A DNA stretch of 64,000 nt from Blumeriella jaapii (Eukaryota; Ascomycota; Leotiomycetes; Helotiales; Drepanopezizaceae): contig VWND01000016.1 in assembly GCA_009599575.1 (NCBI GenBank), forward strand, positions 124,001 through 188,000. Direction: 5' to 3'. Positions 34,262 through 46,608 of the stretch are shown piece after piece; within the stretch, counting starts at the first letter, position 1; every line of letters begins with the position of its first letter. A program made the position numbers and the translations under genes. The notes beneath the pieces are model-generated. The model was given only the letters and a program-made list of their open reading frames with translations. It was not told the origin of the DNA and ran no database searches.

Positions 34262-34348
34262 ACCGAGAACCAGAAAAACAATCCATATCTAGACCGAGCC
34301 CAAGAAAAACAATCCACATCTAGACCGAGACCCAGCAAAAAACAATGC
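34262..34348. repeat. 33-bp tandem repeat, about 2.6 copies
   Basis: The unit begins 'gaccgagaaccagaaaaaca' and continues 'atccatatcta'; the second copy differs by a few bases and the third is cut off after 'aaaacaat'. Confidence 0.85.
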
Positions 34349-35610
34349 TACAGCACGTCCTCCATGAGGTCACACCCCCGAGCTACATACTGTAATCTCT
34401 CGCTCGAGGTAAATCGACACCACACCACCGGACAAACCCGATCTAGCCGAAACAGGACTATGTAAGTCAAGCTATGTAAACGCCAACTAACCAACTAACC
34501 AACTCGTCAAAAGCTGGCCGAATCGGCGGATCTCGCTGCCACAATACATACGGTATATACGGTGTTTGGACAGGAATGCATAACCCTGGCTCGACGACGA
34601 CGACATCAGGCGTCGACAATTGCATTCCTCGGCGTGCTTTTGAGACGGCCCATCACATCAGGCAAGACCGAGCTAGAGGGGGACAGCAAGCAGTCAGTCC
34701 TGCGACCAGAAACCGAAGTCGGCCGATCAGAACAAAGACCTGAATGAGACTTACTGTACTGTACTGTGCGGTAAGTAAGTAAGTAAGTGAGAAGATTCCT
34801 CGGCCGTGATGGGTGCCGCGGCCCTGGGGTCTGGGCGAACCAAGGGCAGAGCCAGAGGCACACTAGATGTATGTACTGTATGTAGGTATGCACCATACAA
34901 TCAACCAGCTGCTACATACTTGCACTTACTTATTTGAGATATTCGAGGCCCGCAGAATGATTGTGGGGAGGCAGCCCACTATTGCCAAAAAGAAAAAAAA
35001 GAAGAAATTTATTTATTTACTGAAAATTTTTTTTTTTGGCTCGAGACTAAGGCCCGCAAGTGTGACGGACGGCGGGCGCACAGAAAAGACGAAGAAGGGC
35101 CGCACAAGACCGATGGGTGTTCGACGGTCCATGCGATCCCCAAGATCTGGGGACGTCGTGCAGTACCACAGGCAGGCCACGATCTTCTAAGCGGGCTTTC
35201 TCTCGTACAGTAAGCCAGGTAGGTGCAGTAGGTGGTCTACGGGTATGTTGGGTAGGTACCCACCTAGGAAAACATGTTGTTCCGACATGGGCACAGCAAA
35301 CAACTTGTTCCGAGATAGGCACAGCAAACAAGATGAAAAAACAATGCCTCCCTCTACTGGAATCTCTTTTCGTTGGTTTTTTCTCGAGTGCCACGGATAC
35401 TGCCATTTGAGTAAGATAGATACTGCGGGGAATTTGGACAACTATAATGGTCTCAGGACTTGTGAATAAATGATGAACAAAATCAAATTCGCTGGAAACC
35501 AAGAAAACGTGAGAAGCATGTTCCCAGGTTGTACGTCGGGACACCATGTTACTCATTTCAAAACCGCTCTCGATATATTCTGGCCATGTAACGCCTTGCC
35601 GCAATCGACT

Positions 35611-38578
35611 TTACAACAGAGGTGTGGACATGGGTGCAATGATACCTTGCTTGATCAAAACCCTGGGCTTGGTTGCATCCTGGAATGTCTCCTTCGTCGA
35701 CCACTGTGGCCCGATCGGCAACCTGAGATTTCGCTCGTACTGCTGCGGCGTCTCGAATTCGTGCGGTAACGTGGTAGCCAGGTATTTCGAGTTCTATGTG
35801 ATCGGTGAGCAGGTGGCCAACGAGACATCGACAGCGAGCGAGGAGACCAACCTTCTTGACCTTTTTCTCATTGATGATCACCTTCGCCAACTTCGCATCC
35901 TTTCTTTTCTCCGCTTTGATTCCTTTCACCTCCCTCAGAACTTTGCCCCTGTTCTTTGCCCTGTCCCTTTTACTCAGCCCATCGCCAACCCAGCTTCCCC
36001 ACCCGGGAAGCGTGTCATCAACGATTTTATCATCTTCATCCACAACAGTCTGTCTTTTCTCTGCCTCGAACTCGCCTACGACGTCTGCACCCGCAAATGC
36101 TCGCTTGATAAGATCATGATCCCGGATGGCGAAAGGCAGATGGGCGGATGAATCGTGATGAGCCGAGTCCGAATCGGAGTCGGAGACCGCATCATCGAGG
36201 ATCGTGGACTTTTGGCCCGAGAGAAGGGCTTTGTGGGCGGGCTTTTTGGCGACTTTGGCTTTGGCTTTGCTGGCAATGACTGCTGCTTGAGAGAGGTCGA
36301 GTTCTTCCACATCAGTTGCATCGTTCTGTTTGTGCCGACGACGTGTGGCTTCTGCTTCGCTGACAACTCGCGGTTTCGAGGTGACCTTGGACCAAGCTCC
36401 GCCGTGAGAATTCGGTTCCGGTTGCAAAGCCGACAAAGGCTTCGCGACGGTGCGATTTGATGGCTTTCGCGCAGGTGGTGCGGCTTTTGTCAGACCAGTA
36501 TCTGTGTGATTGATCTGTGCTCCGGGTTCTTCCTCGTCGTCGGATTCTGATCTTTCTTCAAACTCGCCCAGAGCAGCAGCCTTTTTGGGCAGAGCGGCAT
36601 GACTCCCAGGTCCAAAAATGCGTCGACCGATGTCCCCCTCAGCTTCTTCGCTACCAGAAGACTCCTCTCCTGCAAGTTCTCGTCTCATCTCCTCAATTGC
36701 AGCGTCGTTTTGTTTCCTCCGCGCAGCATCCGCCTTACGCATGAAATCCATATTCGCCAATCTGGCTCCAGGGAGAGATTCGTCTACAAGATCTGATCCT
36801 CCTACCGCTTGCAGCTTCTGCAAGAGTCGTTTTCGTGTCCCAGATACACCATCCTCGTTGGTATCATCGTCAGAGTCGCTAACGGACTCATCAGAGTCGT
36901 TCTCAAATTCCTTTCTTACAGCTTGCCCTTCGACCCTCTTTCTGAGTTCTTCGTCCCTGCGAGCCATTTCAGTGATTCCGGATCTAGCATCTTCATCCCA
37001 TGCAGCTCGACCAGTTCCTTTCATAGCCTTTGCCCACTTGCTCTCCCGATGTTTCGCGCCCATTCGCTCCTCGGCACGTCGTCGATCCTGTTTCTCGATT
37101 TCGTCTTCTGAGGGCTCAAAACCGCCTTCCAACAAAGCTTCCTTTTCAAGACGATCTTGTTTCTCTCGCTGTTTGCGATGAACCTTGCGGTAAGATTTGC
37201 TCTTGATTTTCTTGACTCGCTTTGATCTTGCCTCTTCACGGAACATCAACTCTCGTGCCATCCGAAGTTCAGCTCGACGCATCTTGACCTCCCGAATATC
37301 AAGCTTCTTTGTTTCGAGTTCCTCGAATTCTCGGATCTTGTCCTCTTCATCCTTTCCATCTGCTGCAGCAAGTCCGCTTTCCTCGAGAATGCTTTGAATA
37401 GTAGCTTCGAGCTCGTTGAATGGTTTGGAAAGGTTGGTGGGCACAAGTGATTTGTTCGTATGTGCGGATGCAATCCCGTTGTCATGGAGAGGAAACATGA
37501 GGTGATCGGCTCGGCGATTATGCTTGACAGTTTCTGTCCATCGGTCCAACGTTTCCTTACTTTTGTCATATGCAGCGCTTCGATCTAATCGATCCTGTTG
37601 ACGTCTCTCGAGAGGTACTTGAGAAGCAACAAGTTTCTTCTTTGAGGTTGTCTGGGAATCTTCAACATTGGATTCCCTCATAGCCACATCCTCCTCGGGT
37701 GCCTTCTTCTTTATCCGAGCAAATCCAGATGTAGGTATAGCGTTTGAAGTAGACTCATACTCATTGCGTCGCTTGGCAGCAGCTTCCTTGTAATCTCGTT
37801 CTCCTGGGATACTTGCGATCATTTGATCAAGAGCAGCTAGCTTTTCCGGATCCAGGGAGTCGTCGTCCTCATCGCTGGAGGGTGCGAAAGAGTCTTCATC
37901 GCTGCCTTCGCTGTCTTCATCCTCGGACTCGGAACCAGCCACATCCTCGTCTCCATCCTCGTCCTTTGCTCGCGCTTGAGCCTTGCCTTTCCCAGTATTC
38001 TCGCGCTCCTCCCTCTCTTCCTCTTCGAGTTGGTCCAAATAGGTAGCCATATCGACAGCATCGTCGCCAAGGTCTCCCTCCTCAAGCTCCGAATCGGAGT
38101 CTTCTTCGTCCTCGTCCAGGTTCAGCTCCTTTCCCCTCTTGGGTTTCGTGTTGGGCTTTTTTGTACTTCCACCGAAGGTATAACCTGCAAACTTCTCTTC
38201 ATCGCTTTCCCCAAAAGCCGCATCGCTGTCCAAGTCGCTATCATCCTCAGAACCTACGTGTCCCAGCTTCCACTCATTCCCCTCGCTGTCGCTCCCATGG
38301 TCAACCTCGAGTTCGTCGAATCGCCCTTTCTTGACCGTCGGCTTCTTCACTGTTTCCTCCTCCTCTTCTCCATCCTCGTCCCCCTCTTCCGACCTTCGCC
38401 TTTTTCTCGACCTGGAGCTCCCGCCTTCCTGGGTACCGAGACGGTTTTGGCGTACTTTGACTCGATCGGGATTGTCGTGGCTTGCGATCGCGAAAGCGTC
38501 GAGAGATCTGTTCTTCTTGGAGTTCCTAGCTTTAGGTTTCTTACCAGGCGCCCGCCCATGAGATTGTCGTCCTGCCAT
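35611..38578 (-). CDS. UTP14: U3 snoRNP / SSU processome protein Utp14
   Basis: Component of the small-subunit processome; in yeast it activates the helicase Dhr1 to unwind U3 from pre-18S rRNA in the nucleolus. Minus-strand exons are 38578-35852 and 35793-35611 (58-nt intron, donor GTTGGT), giving 969 residues. The N-terminal half has long acidic Ser/Asp/Glu blocks separated by basic patches. The conserved core includes 'SRSKRVKKIKSKSYRKVHRK'-like basic sequence around residue 450 and 'RLANMDFMRKADAARRKQND' around 640. The hallmark 'LPGWGSWVG' lies near residue 860. The small second exon supplies the conserved C-terminus 'KYLATTLPHEFETPQQYER' and 'RLPIGPQWSTKETFQ'. Without the splice the frame would run on into unrelated sequence. 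It is divergent to MRPL27 with 165 bases between the two starts. Confidence 0.95.
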
Positions 38579-38743
38579 GGTTGCAAATGTTGAACTTCCC
38601 TCGGTTTGGACTGCCGAGCATGGAGTTGGGTCGGCGGGCGGGAAACTTTTTTTTGTGAGTGGCGGCCGCTAGCGTTCTTCCGAGCTGAGAGGAACTTCAA
38701 CCTTCATCGCAAAGATGGACACGAAGGTCTGACTCCAAGCAAC
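38579..38743. promoter_or_regulatory. Shared bidirectional promoter of UTP14 and MRPL27
   Basis: 165 bases separate the two start codons, so both 5' UTRs and core promoters must fit here. It couples a cytosolic ribosome-biogenesis gene to a mitochondrial ribosomal protein gene. No TATA box is seen. Confidence 0.7.
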
Positions 38744-39115
38744 ATGAAAGCAACGCAAATCCTCGGGAAGAAGCTCACGCGTCTGGCGCTCACCACGAAA
38801 CAGACCAACAAGGGCTTTTACAAGGGAACGGGAACTGGCTCGACTGGGACGCACACGAAGCAGGGAGGCTTCATTATCGATTGGACCAAAGTCAGGACAT
38901 ATGTTGTACCGGAGAACTTGAAGGAGTGCAAGGTAGGAGATTCTGCATATCGATCATCTTCACATGGATTGGGCTAATCGATTCGGCCTCAGCTTACGCC
39001 GTTCGTCACGAAGAGGTTACAGAAGACCACTGGACAGTTCCCGGGTGATCCCAAGGGGGCGTTTAGCGGAGAGGCATATCTCAAGAAGTGGAAAGAGGAG
39101 AATGGAGAGGACTAG
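38744..39115 (+). CDS. MRPL27: Mitochondrial large-subunit ribosomal protein mL41 (MRPL27)
   Basis: Protein of the mitochondrial ribosomal large subunit. Exons are 38744-38932 and 38993-39115, giving 103 residues. The family signature is strong: '[20 protein letters not shown]' then '[20 protein letters not shown]' and '[18 protein letters not shown]', and the Tyr-Lys-Gly / Gly-x-His-Thr-Lys spacing matches fungal mL41. The basic N-terminus serves as import signal. In-frame sequence upstream of this ATG lacks conservation-like features, so this start was preferred. Confidence 0.93.
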
Positions 39116-42100
39116 TTGACTGGAATTGCGGAGGGGTCCTTGTCTCTGGTGGGTGGTAGCGCTACCCTTATGGCTGGATTGAACAGGGGCTGACACGCTT
39201 CACAGTGCCAGTGACAAATGTACTGTATAGGTCGGCGTCGGGATTTTGTGCCAGAAATGTCTAAGTATACTGCGAGAGATACCGAAAGCCGTCATGAAGG
39301 TTTTTCTATGGCTGAGGGGTGGCTGTCAGAATGAATGACGGGTGTGTGAATCCTGTGAAACCAGAGTTGAGGGAATAAGCGACTTTGTCTCCCAAGAGAT
39401 ACAAGAATCCAAGGACTCTCTTGATTTTGAGACTACCCAATGTATTCATTGCTTTTTCTTTAAATCAAGAAAGATTCTCTCGAGGTTCAGCAAGTGCTCT
39501 TAGAACGACTACCTACTACGACACTTTTCAGTCAAGTGAGATGTTACACCAACCATGGTTTGATCATTGACGAAGAAGCAGCGTCGACGTGGCCCGGATC
39601 ACGCTCCCATTACTCCAGAGCCGCGATCTGAGGGTCATCATCTTGTTGTTCACACTTCTTTCTCAACCTTGGACACCAAATGGGACATGCAACCAACACA
39701 TTTACCTAGTGCTTGAAGTCACCGAAGCAAGCCCTGGACAACCCCATGCATTGGCAGAGTTATCTGGTCTTTACTATGCCCGAAGCCCTCAGTCACCCTC
39801 GTTAAGCGCGGCCATGATTCCTGGCATCAATTCGCAAAAGGCTACCTTCATGATTCTACAGACCGCTACCTGGAGTTTTGTCGTCTCTGCTTTTCAAAAC
39901 AGATCAAATGTTACTCGAGCAACTCATTTCAATAGCTTCTACCCAGCCAGATCGCAGCAACGCTAGCTACGGTCATGGTTGAATTACATGGATCGACAAG
40001 AACTGTGTTCACAATCTGCTGCGCAGCTCGGCCGCGGTTGCTGTCTAAAGATCTGATTTGGCTTGAAGGACTGAATTTTGGGCTTTGAAGTTAATTTTCG
40101 TCCAGCTTTGTGTTGATGGCATATATGGCAGACTATTCAGCGATAGCATTAATACTTTGTACACATCAAAACCTGCATCGATGTCCGTGGAAACACAGAT
40201 CAAAATGCGGTAGTCAAGATTCATGCTCGAGGTTCTAACTCACAACAAAGTCTAGTCCCAATCCCCACTTGTGGCAACTGGCGATCGTGGAATTTCATGT
40301 TCCACCTGATGAGATCTACCTTAGACTCCAATCCTGGTCTAGTACAAGTAGCCTAGTGTAGATCCTTCAACACTTCCAATTATCTTTTCCTCTTTTATGC
40401 CTTTCCAGATATAGTCAGAATAAGACTTTAATATAAGATCCAGGTGCGTTGGCTTATCCCAGAGCCACCTATTAAACACGCCTTATAACCTGCTAAGAAA
40501 CTGTCCATCGTGCTAGTATTCTATCATCCGTACCCCAAAGGGAAATGTCGGTGCTAAGCCCTGATTTGCAACCCTTTTGACAAAGCATGATGGAAGAGGA
40601 GGGAAGGACTTTTCGCTGGTATTGAGAACCCGTCTTTCATGTAAACACCGGTCCAATAATTCTATTGTAAGGTACATTCGACATGAAAGCCGTTCGAGGG
40701 TCTTGAGACTCAGTCTTTGGTACCCCCGGGCGTTTCTAAGCACAAATGACCAAGACGCGAACTAGAAGCGCGTCAGAAACGTCCACTGCTTCGTAGAGAT
40801 TGGCGAGATAGAATTTCCAAGAGTACTTGAATGGAATTTCTGATGAATAACCGCCGCATTTTTAGTTACTTGTTTCGAGGTACTTTCGTAGACAAGCCTC
40901 GGCTACCAGGCAAGCGAGCTGATCCAACAACCATGGAAGAGAACAGCTTGCTATCAAAAGCCTTCCGATATGTTTGCAATGCTTGCAACGGATCTGCTGG
41001 TTTTGTTTTTTCTTAGCTCCATGATCTAAAGCTCAAACAGATCTCGGGCTTTGATTTTGAAGTCCCCGCTGGCGGGGAGTAACTCTGTCCCTGTGTTACC
41101 GCACGTGTTGACCAGTTTGGATCAAGCCATTTTCTTGGGCCTGCGGCGAGTGTGACTGATTGAAATCATCAAATCAGTTGGTGTTCAACTGATCGGTTCA
41201 AAAACTCATTTCAAACAATACAATTTGTGTAACTGGATTTCGCAATTTTTAAAGGTCAAGTCAACTCACTCGAGAGCTCGTGGCGGGTAGAACTCGAACC
41301 TGGTTTAGCATTCTACGAACAGTGCAGATCGACCCCAAGGTTCTACGAGCTTCTTAGCCTCTTTGGCGTATAATACCGTTCCTTTATGGTGTTTCTATAT
41401 CAAGCTTCGTCCAAGTAAAACGAAGAGAAGACTGGAACCTAGCTACGATATGGTTAACCTTCGAGTCAACGACCTTCAACTCCACGACCTACTCTGAAGT
41501 TCCAATTTTTCGCTTCCTCTCTGTGCAAGATGGCTCGCATACACTAGGGTTATGGTTTGGGAAAATAGCCTAGCAAAGATACCCAGTTTCTTAGAACCCT
41601 TAAAATAAAGGTATGTATTTGAAGCCGTTCAGCAACCAGCCATAAATGTTTATTCAGTCTAGAAATTCATTTTGACCAATCAAGTGTTTTCTGCTCGATT
41701 GATTTGGGTGGATTCCAAAGCCATGATTCCGTGGTGTCTCACTTTTGATCTACCGTACTTGTTTCAGGATCATCACCAGGCGCCTGACTAGCGATATTGT
41801 TTCCGGCAGTACGCCGATGTCGACACTTTACATATATCAAGCAGGTCAATTCGAGGAAGTATAAAATTTTTCACTTTAATACATCAAGCAGGTGTACGTG
41901 AGTATCTAATTAACCAAACTACGATAGTCAATAGCCTATGAGGCATAGGAGCAACAAAGTATACAGAGGCATCGACTCTCCTCCAGATTCTCATCTTTAT
42001 CCGTCTACCAAGCAGTAGAACAACAGCCTCGTCCTACACAATCAGCCTGGCTAACTAACATTGACCCAAGTTACCGACCAAGGCGGCAGCGACACTGCAC

Positions 42101-42879
42101 CGGGCAACTGCCACTACAACAACTTCCACCACGTTTAGCAGCTCCTGCACAATCTCAAAGTCGAACCTTTGCGCCGTTACTAACTTCCCATCTCTCAGGC
42201 TCGGTCTCCCTGCGTCACCAGCGGCAACGAATTCTCCAGCAACCCCGACTCCATCCCGGGCAGGACCACAGTTCGTCAGAAGTGATGACCCAAAATGTAA
42301 GTACATCCCTCTGCTGTCCTGAGGCATCTGAAGAAGTTTGGTGCTGGTGTGTCCCCCAGCCGCACCGGGCCAGTAAATATCTCATCACTGAACCTCACTT
42401 CTAAGTAAGAACATGACGCAAGGTACTCATCTGGGTGGTTGAAAGGGGTACAGATAACGTAGCTGAATTGATAAGCACGGAAACCTGTGCACACGTGCGA
42501 GGTGGCGTCTGTTTGTGAGCGAGGACGAGGTTGAGGTGACGTCGAGAAGGTGTAACATAGTTCTGTAATTTAGCTGAGTATCTGCAGCAAGCAGTGTGAC
42601 GATCAGGTAACCCAACCTAATACTAGTAGTATAGATAGCTTTACTTACAAGCGTAAAGCACTATCATCAGTGGCCAATTCGTGTAATGTAAAGAAATGAT
42701 ATCTTACGTACGGGAACTTGCGGGTTTGAATACATACGTACATTTCAAGATGTGCAATATTCATCCCAGTAAGTCGTGTGCAATACGTCCTGGCGAGAAC
42801 AAAATACATTACGATGATCCGTTTCATGAAAACATGTTTAATGCAGATTGACTTCTAAGTGGTAATTATGATGATGATG

Positions 42880-43085
42880 TTGATGATATTATTTAACGTC
42901 TGAAGAGGGCAGTGAAACTGCGTAACCTCAAGCCTCCCACAGGGCGGGCATTGGAGACGTGCTAAGCCGAGGATTTTTACATATATAAGACCCTCGAGAA
43001 AGCAGATATATAAAAGAAATATGTAACAAGTATCCGATATCTGAGCCCTTTCCCTACAGACGGGATGGTTCTCCGTGGAGATTGT
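42880..43085 (+). repeat. Dispersed repeat family A, copy 1
   Basis: Matches 57040-57235. Shared blocks in order: 'aacgtc', 'cctca(a)gcct(c/t)cc', 'cagggc', 'acgtgctaagccgaggat' (18 bases exact except the first), 'agacc(c)t(c/t)', 'aaagcag', 'taaaaga' and 'acagacgggatggtt'/'acaggcgggagggtt'. About 200 bases, same orientation, 14 kb apart. Confidence 0.75.
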
Positions 43086-43388
43086 GAAGTGACCTTCGAT
43101 CGATGTATCAAGAGTAGTCAGAGCTGCTGAAGCTGAGTGTTCGGGGGGTCCTACTGACCGGTGCAGCAAGCCTCCGCAGGCAAATTCAAAAAACCAAACC
43201 AAGCCATACTACAAGAAAACGATCAACATCCGTACCTGGAACAAAATGAAAACGAGCGTTAGTACTAAAAAAATGTGTTACTCCCAAGTGAAGTTCGTCA
43301 AAGGACACTCGCTCGCTTAGGCTTACGCGAGTTCTCGCCTTCCAAAACCCTTGGACATTGAAATAGATCGTGAGAGCGACCTCTACCT

Positions 43389-43402
43389 AGGGGGGGGGGG
43401 GG
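43389..43402. repeat. Poly-G run
   Basis: Fourteen or so consecutive G residues in the gene desert 3' of FZO1. Confidence 0.9.
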
Positions 43403-43866
43403 GAGGGGAGAATAACAAGGAATTCCGACAGTCGTTCGTTAATGTATGCCGTAGGCGTCATATCAAATAACAACAATTCAAACATTACTTTCATGTCACT
43501 TCATACAACAACAAAAGGGGTTTCCAACAGTAAGGCATCGCTCTATAAACACATCTGTACTCATCACACTCCAATTTCCTCCTTTTAGGGTTGCCCTGCG
43601 TACCGCCAGCCTATCACTAACAAACTATGAACATAAGCACAAAGTAGGGATTCAGTGCACCAGCAGTCCGAAGCCTGCAACCCATGCAAGTCCAACCAAC
43701 GCCAAGGCTCGTTTCACATGTCAACAATCTATTTTCCACCTCCCGCGCAAGCCCAACTCCAGAACGAATCTCGCAATAGAACAAAGGGGTATTGGAAAGA
43801 TACATCAGGCAATAGTGGAGAAGTAGAGAAACCCTAGCCGCGGCAAGGTTATAACGGGCGACGTGA

Positions 43867-46608
43867 TCAAGGATCATAGGCGGCCGCGACACCGGGGGCG
43901 GGACCTTCCAAATCCACGTTCTCAACTGAGTTTCTGATATCGTTCGATTTGTTGACGAGGTTTCCGAAATACTTTCGCGCAACCTCGCTTTCGCCTCTGA
44001 TCTTGCGTGTCTCTTCTCGTTTGCTACCAAGCTGCTCTACAGACCGCTGAAGACCGACTCTCAGGTTGTCAGCAGGGAAACGGAGGATCTTGCGAACGGA
44101 AGAGGAAATGCGGGTCGAGTTCGAGTGCACGTAATCAATCTCTGCAAGCTGGGTGCTGATCTTTGTGCTGAGACGGTGAGGAAGTGAATATGGGATTTGA
44201 AGGAGGATGTAGTAAGTCGCTGCGATGGCGGTAGCGACAATACCTGGAACGATCAGCTTGCGCAGGTTGTTGTTTCCTACTACTTTCACTGCTCCCATCG
44301 CCCCGTCGACCCAGCCGAAGCCGCCGACCATACGGCTTCCTAGGGCCGTGGCGACAGTCAAGGCCATACCAGTCCCTGCCATCTTCTCCTGGCGTTGAAG
44401 GATCGTTGACCAGTCAAAGAAATCCCACAGCTCTGTCTCGATCTCGACTTGGCGCGCAAGTACATCCCTTTTCCGGCGGAACATGACATCGCTGCGGAAG
44501 CTCAAGTCGGTGTATTCGTCACCAAGATGGAGGAGGCCAAGCTGCTTAATAGACGAGACGCCGTCAACAGTCTTGTAGCGGGCGTGCTCTTCGCAGGCCT
44601 CGACCGAGGCTGAGATCTGGGAGAGAATAGCTTCTTTAATTTCATCGGCGTACTGAAAAACATTGAAAAGGCCTGGATAAGGGACACCGAGGTCCTCGTC
44701 TGCAGCCTGCGAGATAGAGGCAGATATCGTTGATCGAGTGTGGTCGTAAATGCTTTGACATGTAGACTCAATCGTCCGGTCGATATCATCACTCACTTCT
44801 GCCTTGGCCTTCTTCGAGGCTTCTAATAAAGGCTCAAGCTCACTCAGTTCTTTGGTGACACGGTCGAGTTCTGATTGGGCGACCTCTTGGTTCACAGCGG
44901 CTAGAGTTTGAACGTCTCCTAAGACATTGAGAAGATATGTTTTGGCTGGAGCCAATTTCGAGCGGGCCCGTTTCTCAAGCACGAATCTTCTGAGTGATTG
45001 TTCCAGCACTTGGAAATCGCGAATCTTCTCCTTGTCCTTTCCTTTGCTTTTGGGATCTGACTCATCGAAGTCTGGCCCGTCTCCCCCGCCTCCGCTTGAG
45101 GACCCACTACCGCTTCCACCACTTCCACCAGGCGGTGATGGTGCTGTTGGTATGGCGTTACTTGACACGAAATGGACCAAATCGGCCGATTCCTTGGATG
45201 TCTGCGGGCTGAGACCAGCGACTTGCTCGAGGATCATCTTTTGGCATCTGTTCTTATCTCGAATATTGTCGTAACCATTGACCACAATGAAAATGTAGGC
45301 CTTCTCAGCAGCAGCAGCCCAAATAAATTCCTTGGCAGTCATGGTGAAGTGGTTAGCCGCTGACACAACAAATACCACGACATCGATTTCCTCCTGGCGA
45401 GCGAACAATGCAGTTGTCTTCGTTGTATCCAGATTCAGACCAGGGGCGTCGATGATAGAAATATCCACAACACCATTGTTGAGTAGAGACTCGTCGATAG
45501 AGCGGACATCTTTGACGTACACTTTACATTGGGTATAGGTTTCGTGGTCGATAACGATTTTCTCCAGGTCCTGCAATTTGAACACGTCGTACGTGGTCTC
45601 ATCGTGACGGTTGTAGATCACCTCCTTGTGAATCGCATGAACCTCCTCTATACCACTATTCTCCCTGGCATCTAGGACCTCGCAGAAGATGCTCGTACAT
45701 GGTTGTTGATCTTCAGGTAGAATCTTTCTCCGTAGCAACGCATTGCAGAATGTAGACTTCCCAGCATTGAGATCTCCAGTGACTAGAACCTTGCTCGAAG
45801 TGTCTTCTATGCGCTCTCGTAGATTCAGCAAGTGCTTGATACTTGAACTGATCTTTCCGTCCAACAAAGAGGCGATTGAGTTCTTCTCCAACGAATGGAC
45901 CAGCTCGGCTTGGTGCAATGACCCTAGCTTGAGATCCAGTTTCAACACCGAAAACTCTTGGGCTATTTGTGAGGTGATCAACCGTGGCTCAGGGACCTTT
46001 CGCTCCTCCGCGTCCTTACTTGACTCGGCTTCGGTTGGATCTGCGCCGAATGTCTGGGAGCGTTTCGCAAGACCTGGGCGGGGCGGGAGTATTTCCGATG
46101 CGCCTGGCGCAGTGGTTTGTGTATGTATCAAGCCGGGTCGCGGGTCTTGCTTCCGAGGTTGTGATGCTTGGGCGCGCTGTACCGAGGGATATGTTGCTGG
46201 CCAAGTCGCGTTCATCTCCTGCAGAGATTCCAACGTCTCCACAACTCTGTTGATCGACCGCGCCAGGGTAGTTCGATGCGAGTTGTACCATAGTTGATGG
46301 ATGGCGTTGGCCTGCACCCTCCGCTCCGCGTCTCCCCTCTCCCCGGCCACTGGCGAATGCATCGGAGTAGGCCTATCCTCCGTGAGGGCAGGATTCCACG
46401 CAGGCACCCCGTTCTCTCCTGCTACGCTTCCTCCGTATCCTGAGTCGTTGTCTAACAGAGCCTGCAACCGGGCAGCGCTTTCTGACGTCGAGCCGGCGCC
46501 AACTGTGACATAGTTAGGTCGATTCAACGAGCGTCGTTTGTTGCCGCTTGAACTCGATTCCTCCTGCGGCTCCGCCTTCCCCTTTCCTTTTTTGTAATCT
46601 TGGCTCAT
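43867..46608 (-). CDS. FZO1: Mitofusin Fzo1, dynamin-like GTPase of outer-membrane fusion
   Basis: Transmembrane GTPase that tethers and fuses mitochondrial outer membranes. One uninterrupted reading frame of 913 residues. The N-terminal ~200 residues are hydrophilic and variable, with heptad-like helix at about 98-132. The GTPase domain has P-loop 'VTGDLNAGKSTFCNALL' (276-292), 'CTSIF' with the switch I Thr, G3 'IIDAPGLNLD' and the G4 equivalent 'VVNGYDN'. A Gly/Ser/Pro-rich loop ('GGSGGSGSGSSSGGGGDG') follows the GTPase core. The hydrophobic membrane anchor lies at about 783-804 ('LIVPGIVATAIAATYYILLQ') and a C-terminal coiled coil (HR2-like) at about 850-900 ends in 'GVAAAYDP'. Length and order agree with fungal Fzo1. 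The start follows directly on a purine-rich leader and is the first ATG of the frame. Confidence 0.95.
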   Translation of the reverse strand: MSQDYKKGKGKAEPQEESSSSGNKRRSLNRPNYVTVGAGSTSESAARLQALLDNDSGYGGSVAGENGVPAWNPALTEDRPTPMHSPVAGERGDAERRVQANAIHQLWYNSHRTTLARSINRVVETLESLQEMNATWPATYPSVQRAQASQPRKQDPRPGLIHTQTTAPGASEILPPRPGLAKRSQTFGADPTEAESSKDAEERKVPEPRLITSQIAQEFSVLKLDLKLGSLHQAELVHSLEKNSIASLLDGKISSSIKHLLNLRERIEDTSSKVLVTGDLNAGKSTFCNALLRRKILPEDQQPCTSIFCEVLDARENSGIEEVHAIHKEVIYNRHDETTYDVFKLQDLEKIVIDHETYTQCKVYVKDVRSIDESLLNNGVVDISIIDAPGLNLDTTKTTALFARQEEIDVVVFVVSAANHFTMTAKEFIWAAAAEKAYIFIVVNGYDNIRDKNRCQKMILEQVAGLSPQTSKESADLVHFVSSNAIPTAPSPPGGSGGSGSGSSSGGGGDGPDFDESDPKSKGKDKEKIRDFQVLEQSLRRFVLEKRARSKLAPAKTYLLNVLGDVQTLAAVNQEVAQSELDRVTKELSELEPLLEASKKAKAEVSDDIDRTIESTCQSIYDHTRSTISASISQAADEDLGVPYPGLFNVFQYADEIKEAILSQISASVEACEEHARYKTVDGVSSIKQLGLLHLGDEYTDLSFRSDVMFRRKRDVLARQVEIETELWDFFDWSTILQRQEKMAGTGMALTVATALGSRMVGGFGWVDGAMGAVKVVGNNNLRKLIVPGIVATAIAATYYILLQIPYSLPHRLSTKISTQLAEIDYVHSNSTRISSSVRKILRFPADNLRVGLQRSVEQLGSKREETRKIRGESEVARKYFGNLVNKSNDIRNSVENVDLEGPAPGVAAAYDP

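Larger units (their letters stand above)
31870..35610. other. 3.7 kb repeat-rich spacer between GH81 and UTP14
   Basis: Nothing here passes as a gene. The GH81 side has a GAAAAGAGG-rich purine tract; further in are TACTG-type repeats (32708-32790, 32960-33005, 33165-33178, 33893-33970, 34555-34570, 34750-34885), a 33-bp tandem repeat (34262-34345), A-rich and T-rich runs (34989-35037) and a duplicated 'gggcacagcaaacaa(c/g)' near 35288 and 35318. A 229-codon plus frame at 33226-33915 is Arg/Ala/Pro-rich without family features and is probably chance in GC-rich DNA. Confidence 0.5.
39116..43866. other. 4.7 kb gene desert
   Basis: No coding sequence could be supported. Composition is intermediate, all frames are broken by stops and the longest frames (39589-39966, 125 codons; 42855-43202, 115 codons) have no recognisable family. 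It may be old degraded sequence, but no transposon hallmark was found except the dispersed repeat at 42880-43085 and a run of about fourteen G at 43389-43402. Confidence 0.5.

Noticed and set aside
41275..41335. tRNA-like B box (minus strand 'ggttcgagttc')
   Set aside because: Flanking bases do not form a T stem and no A box or acceptor stem could be found.
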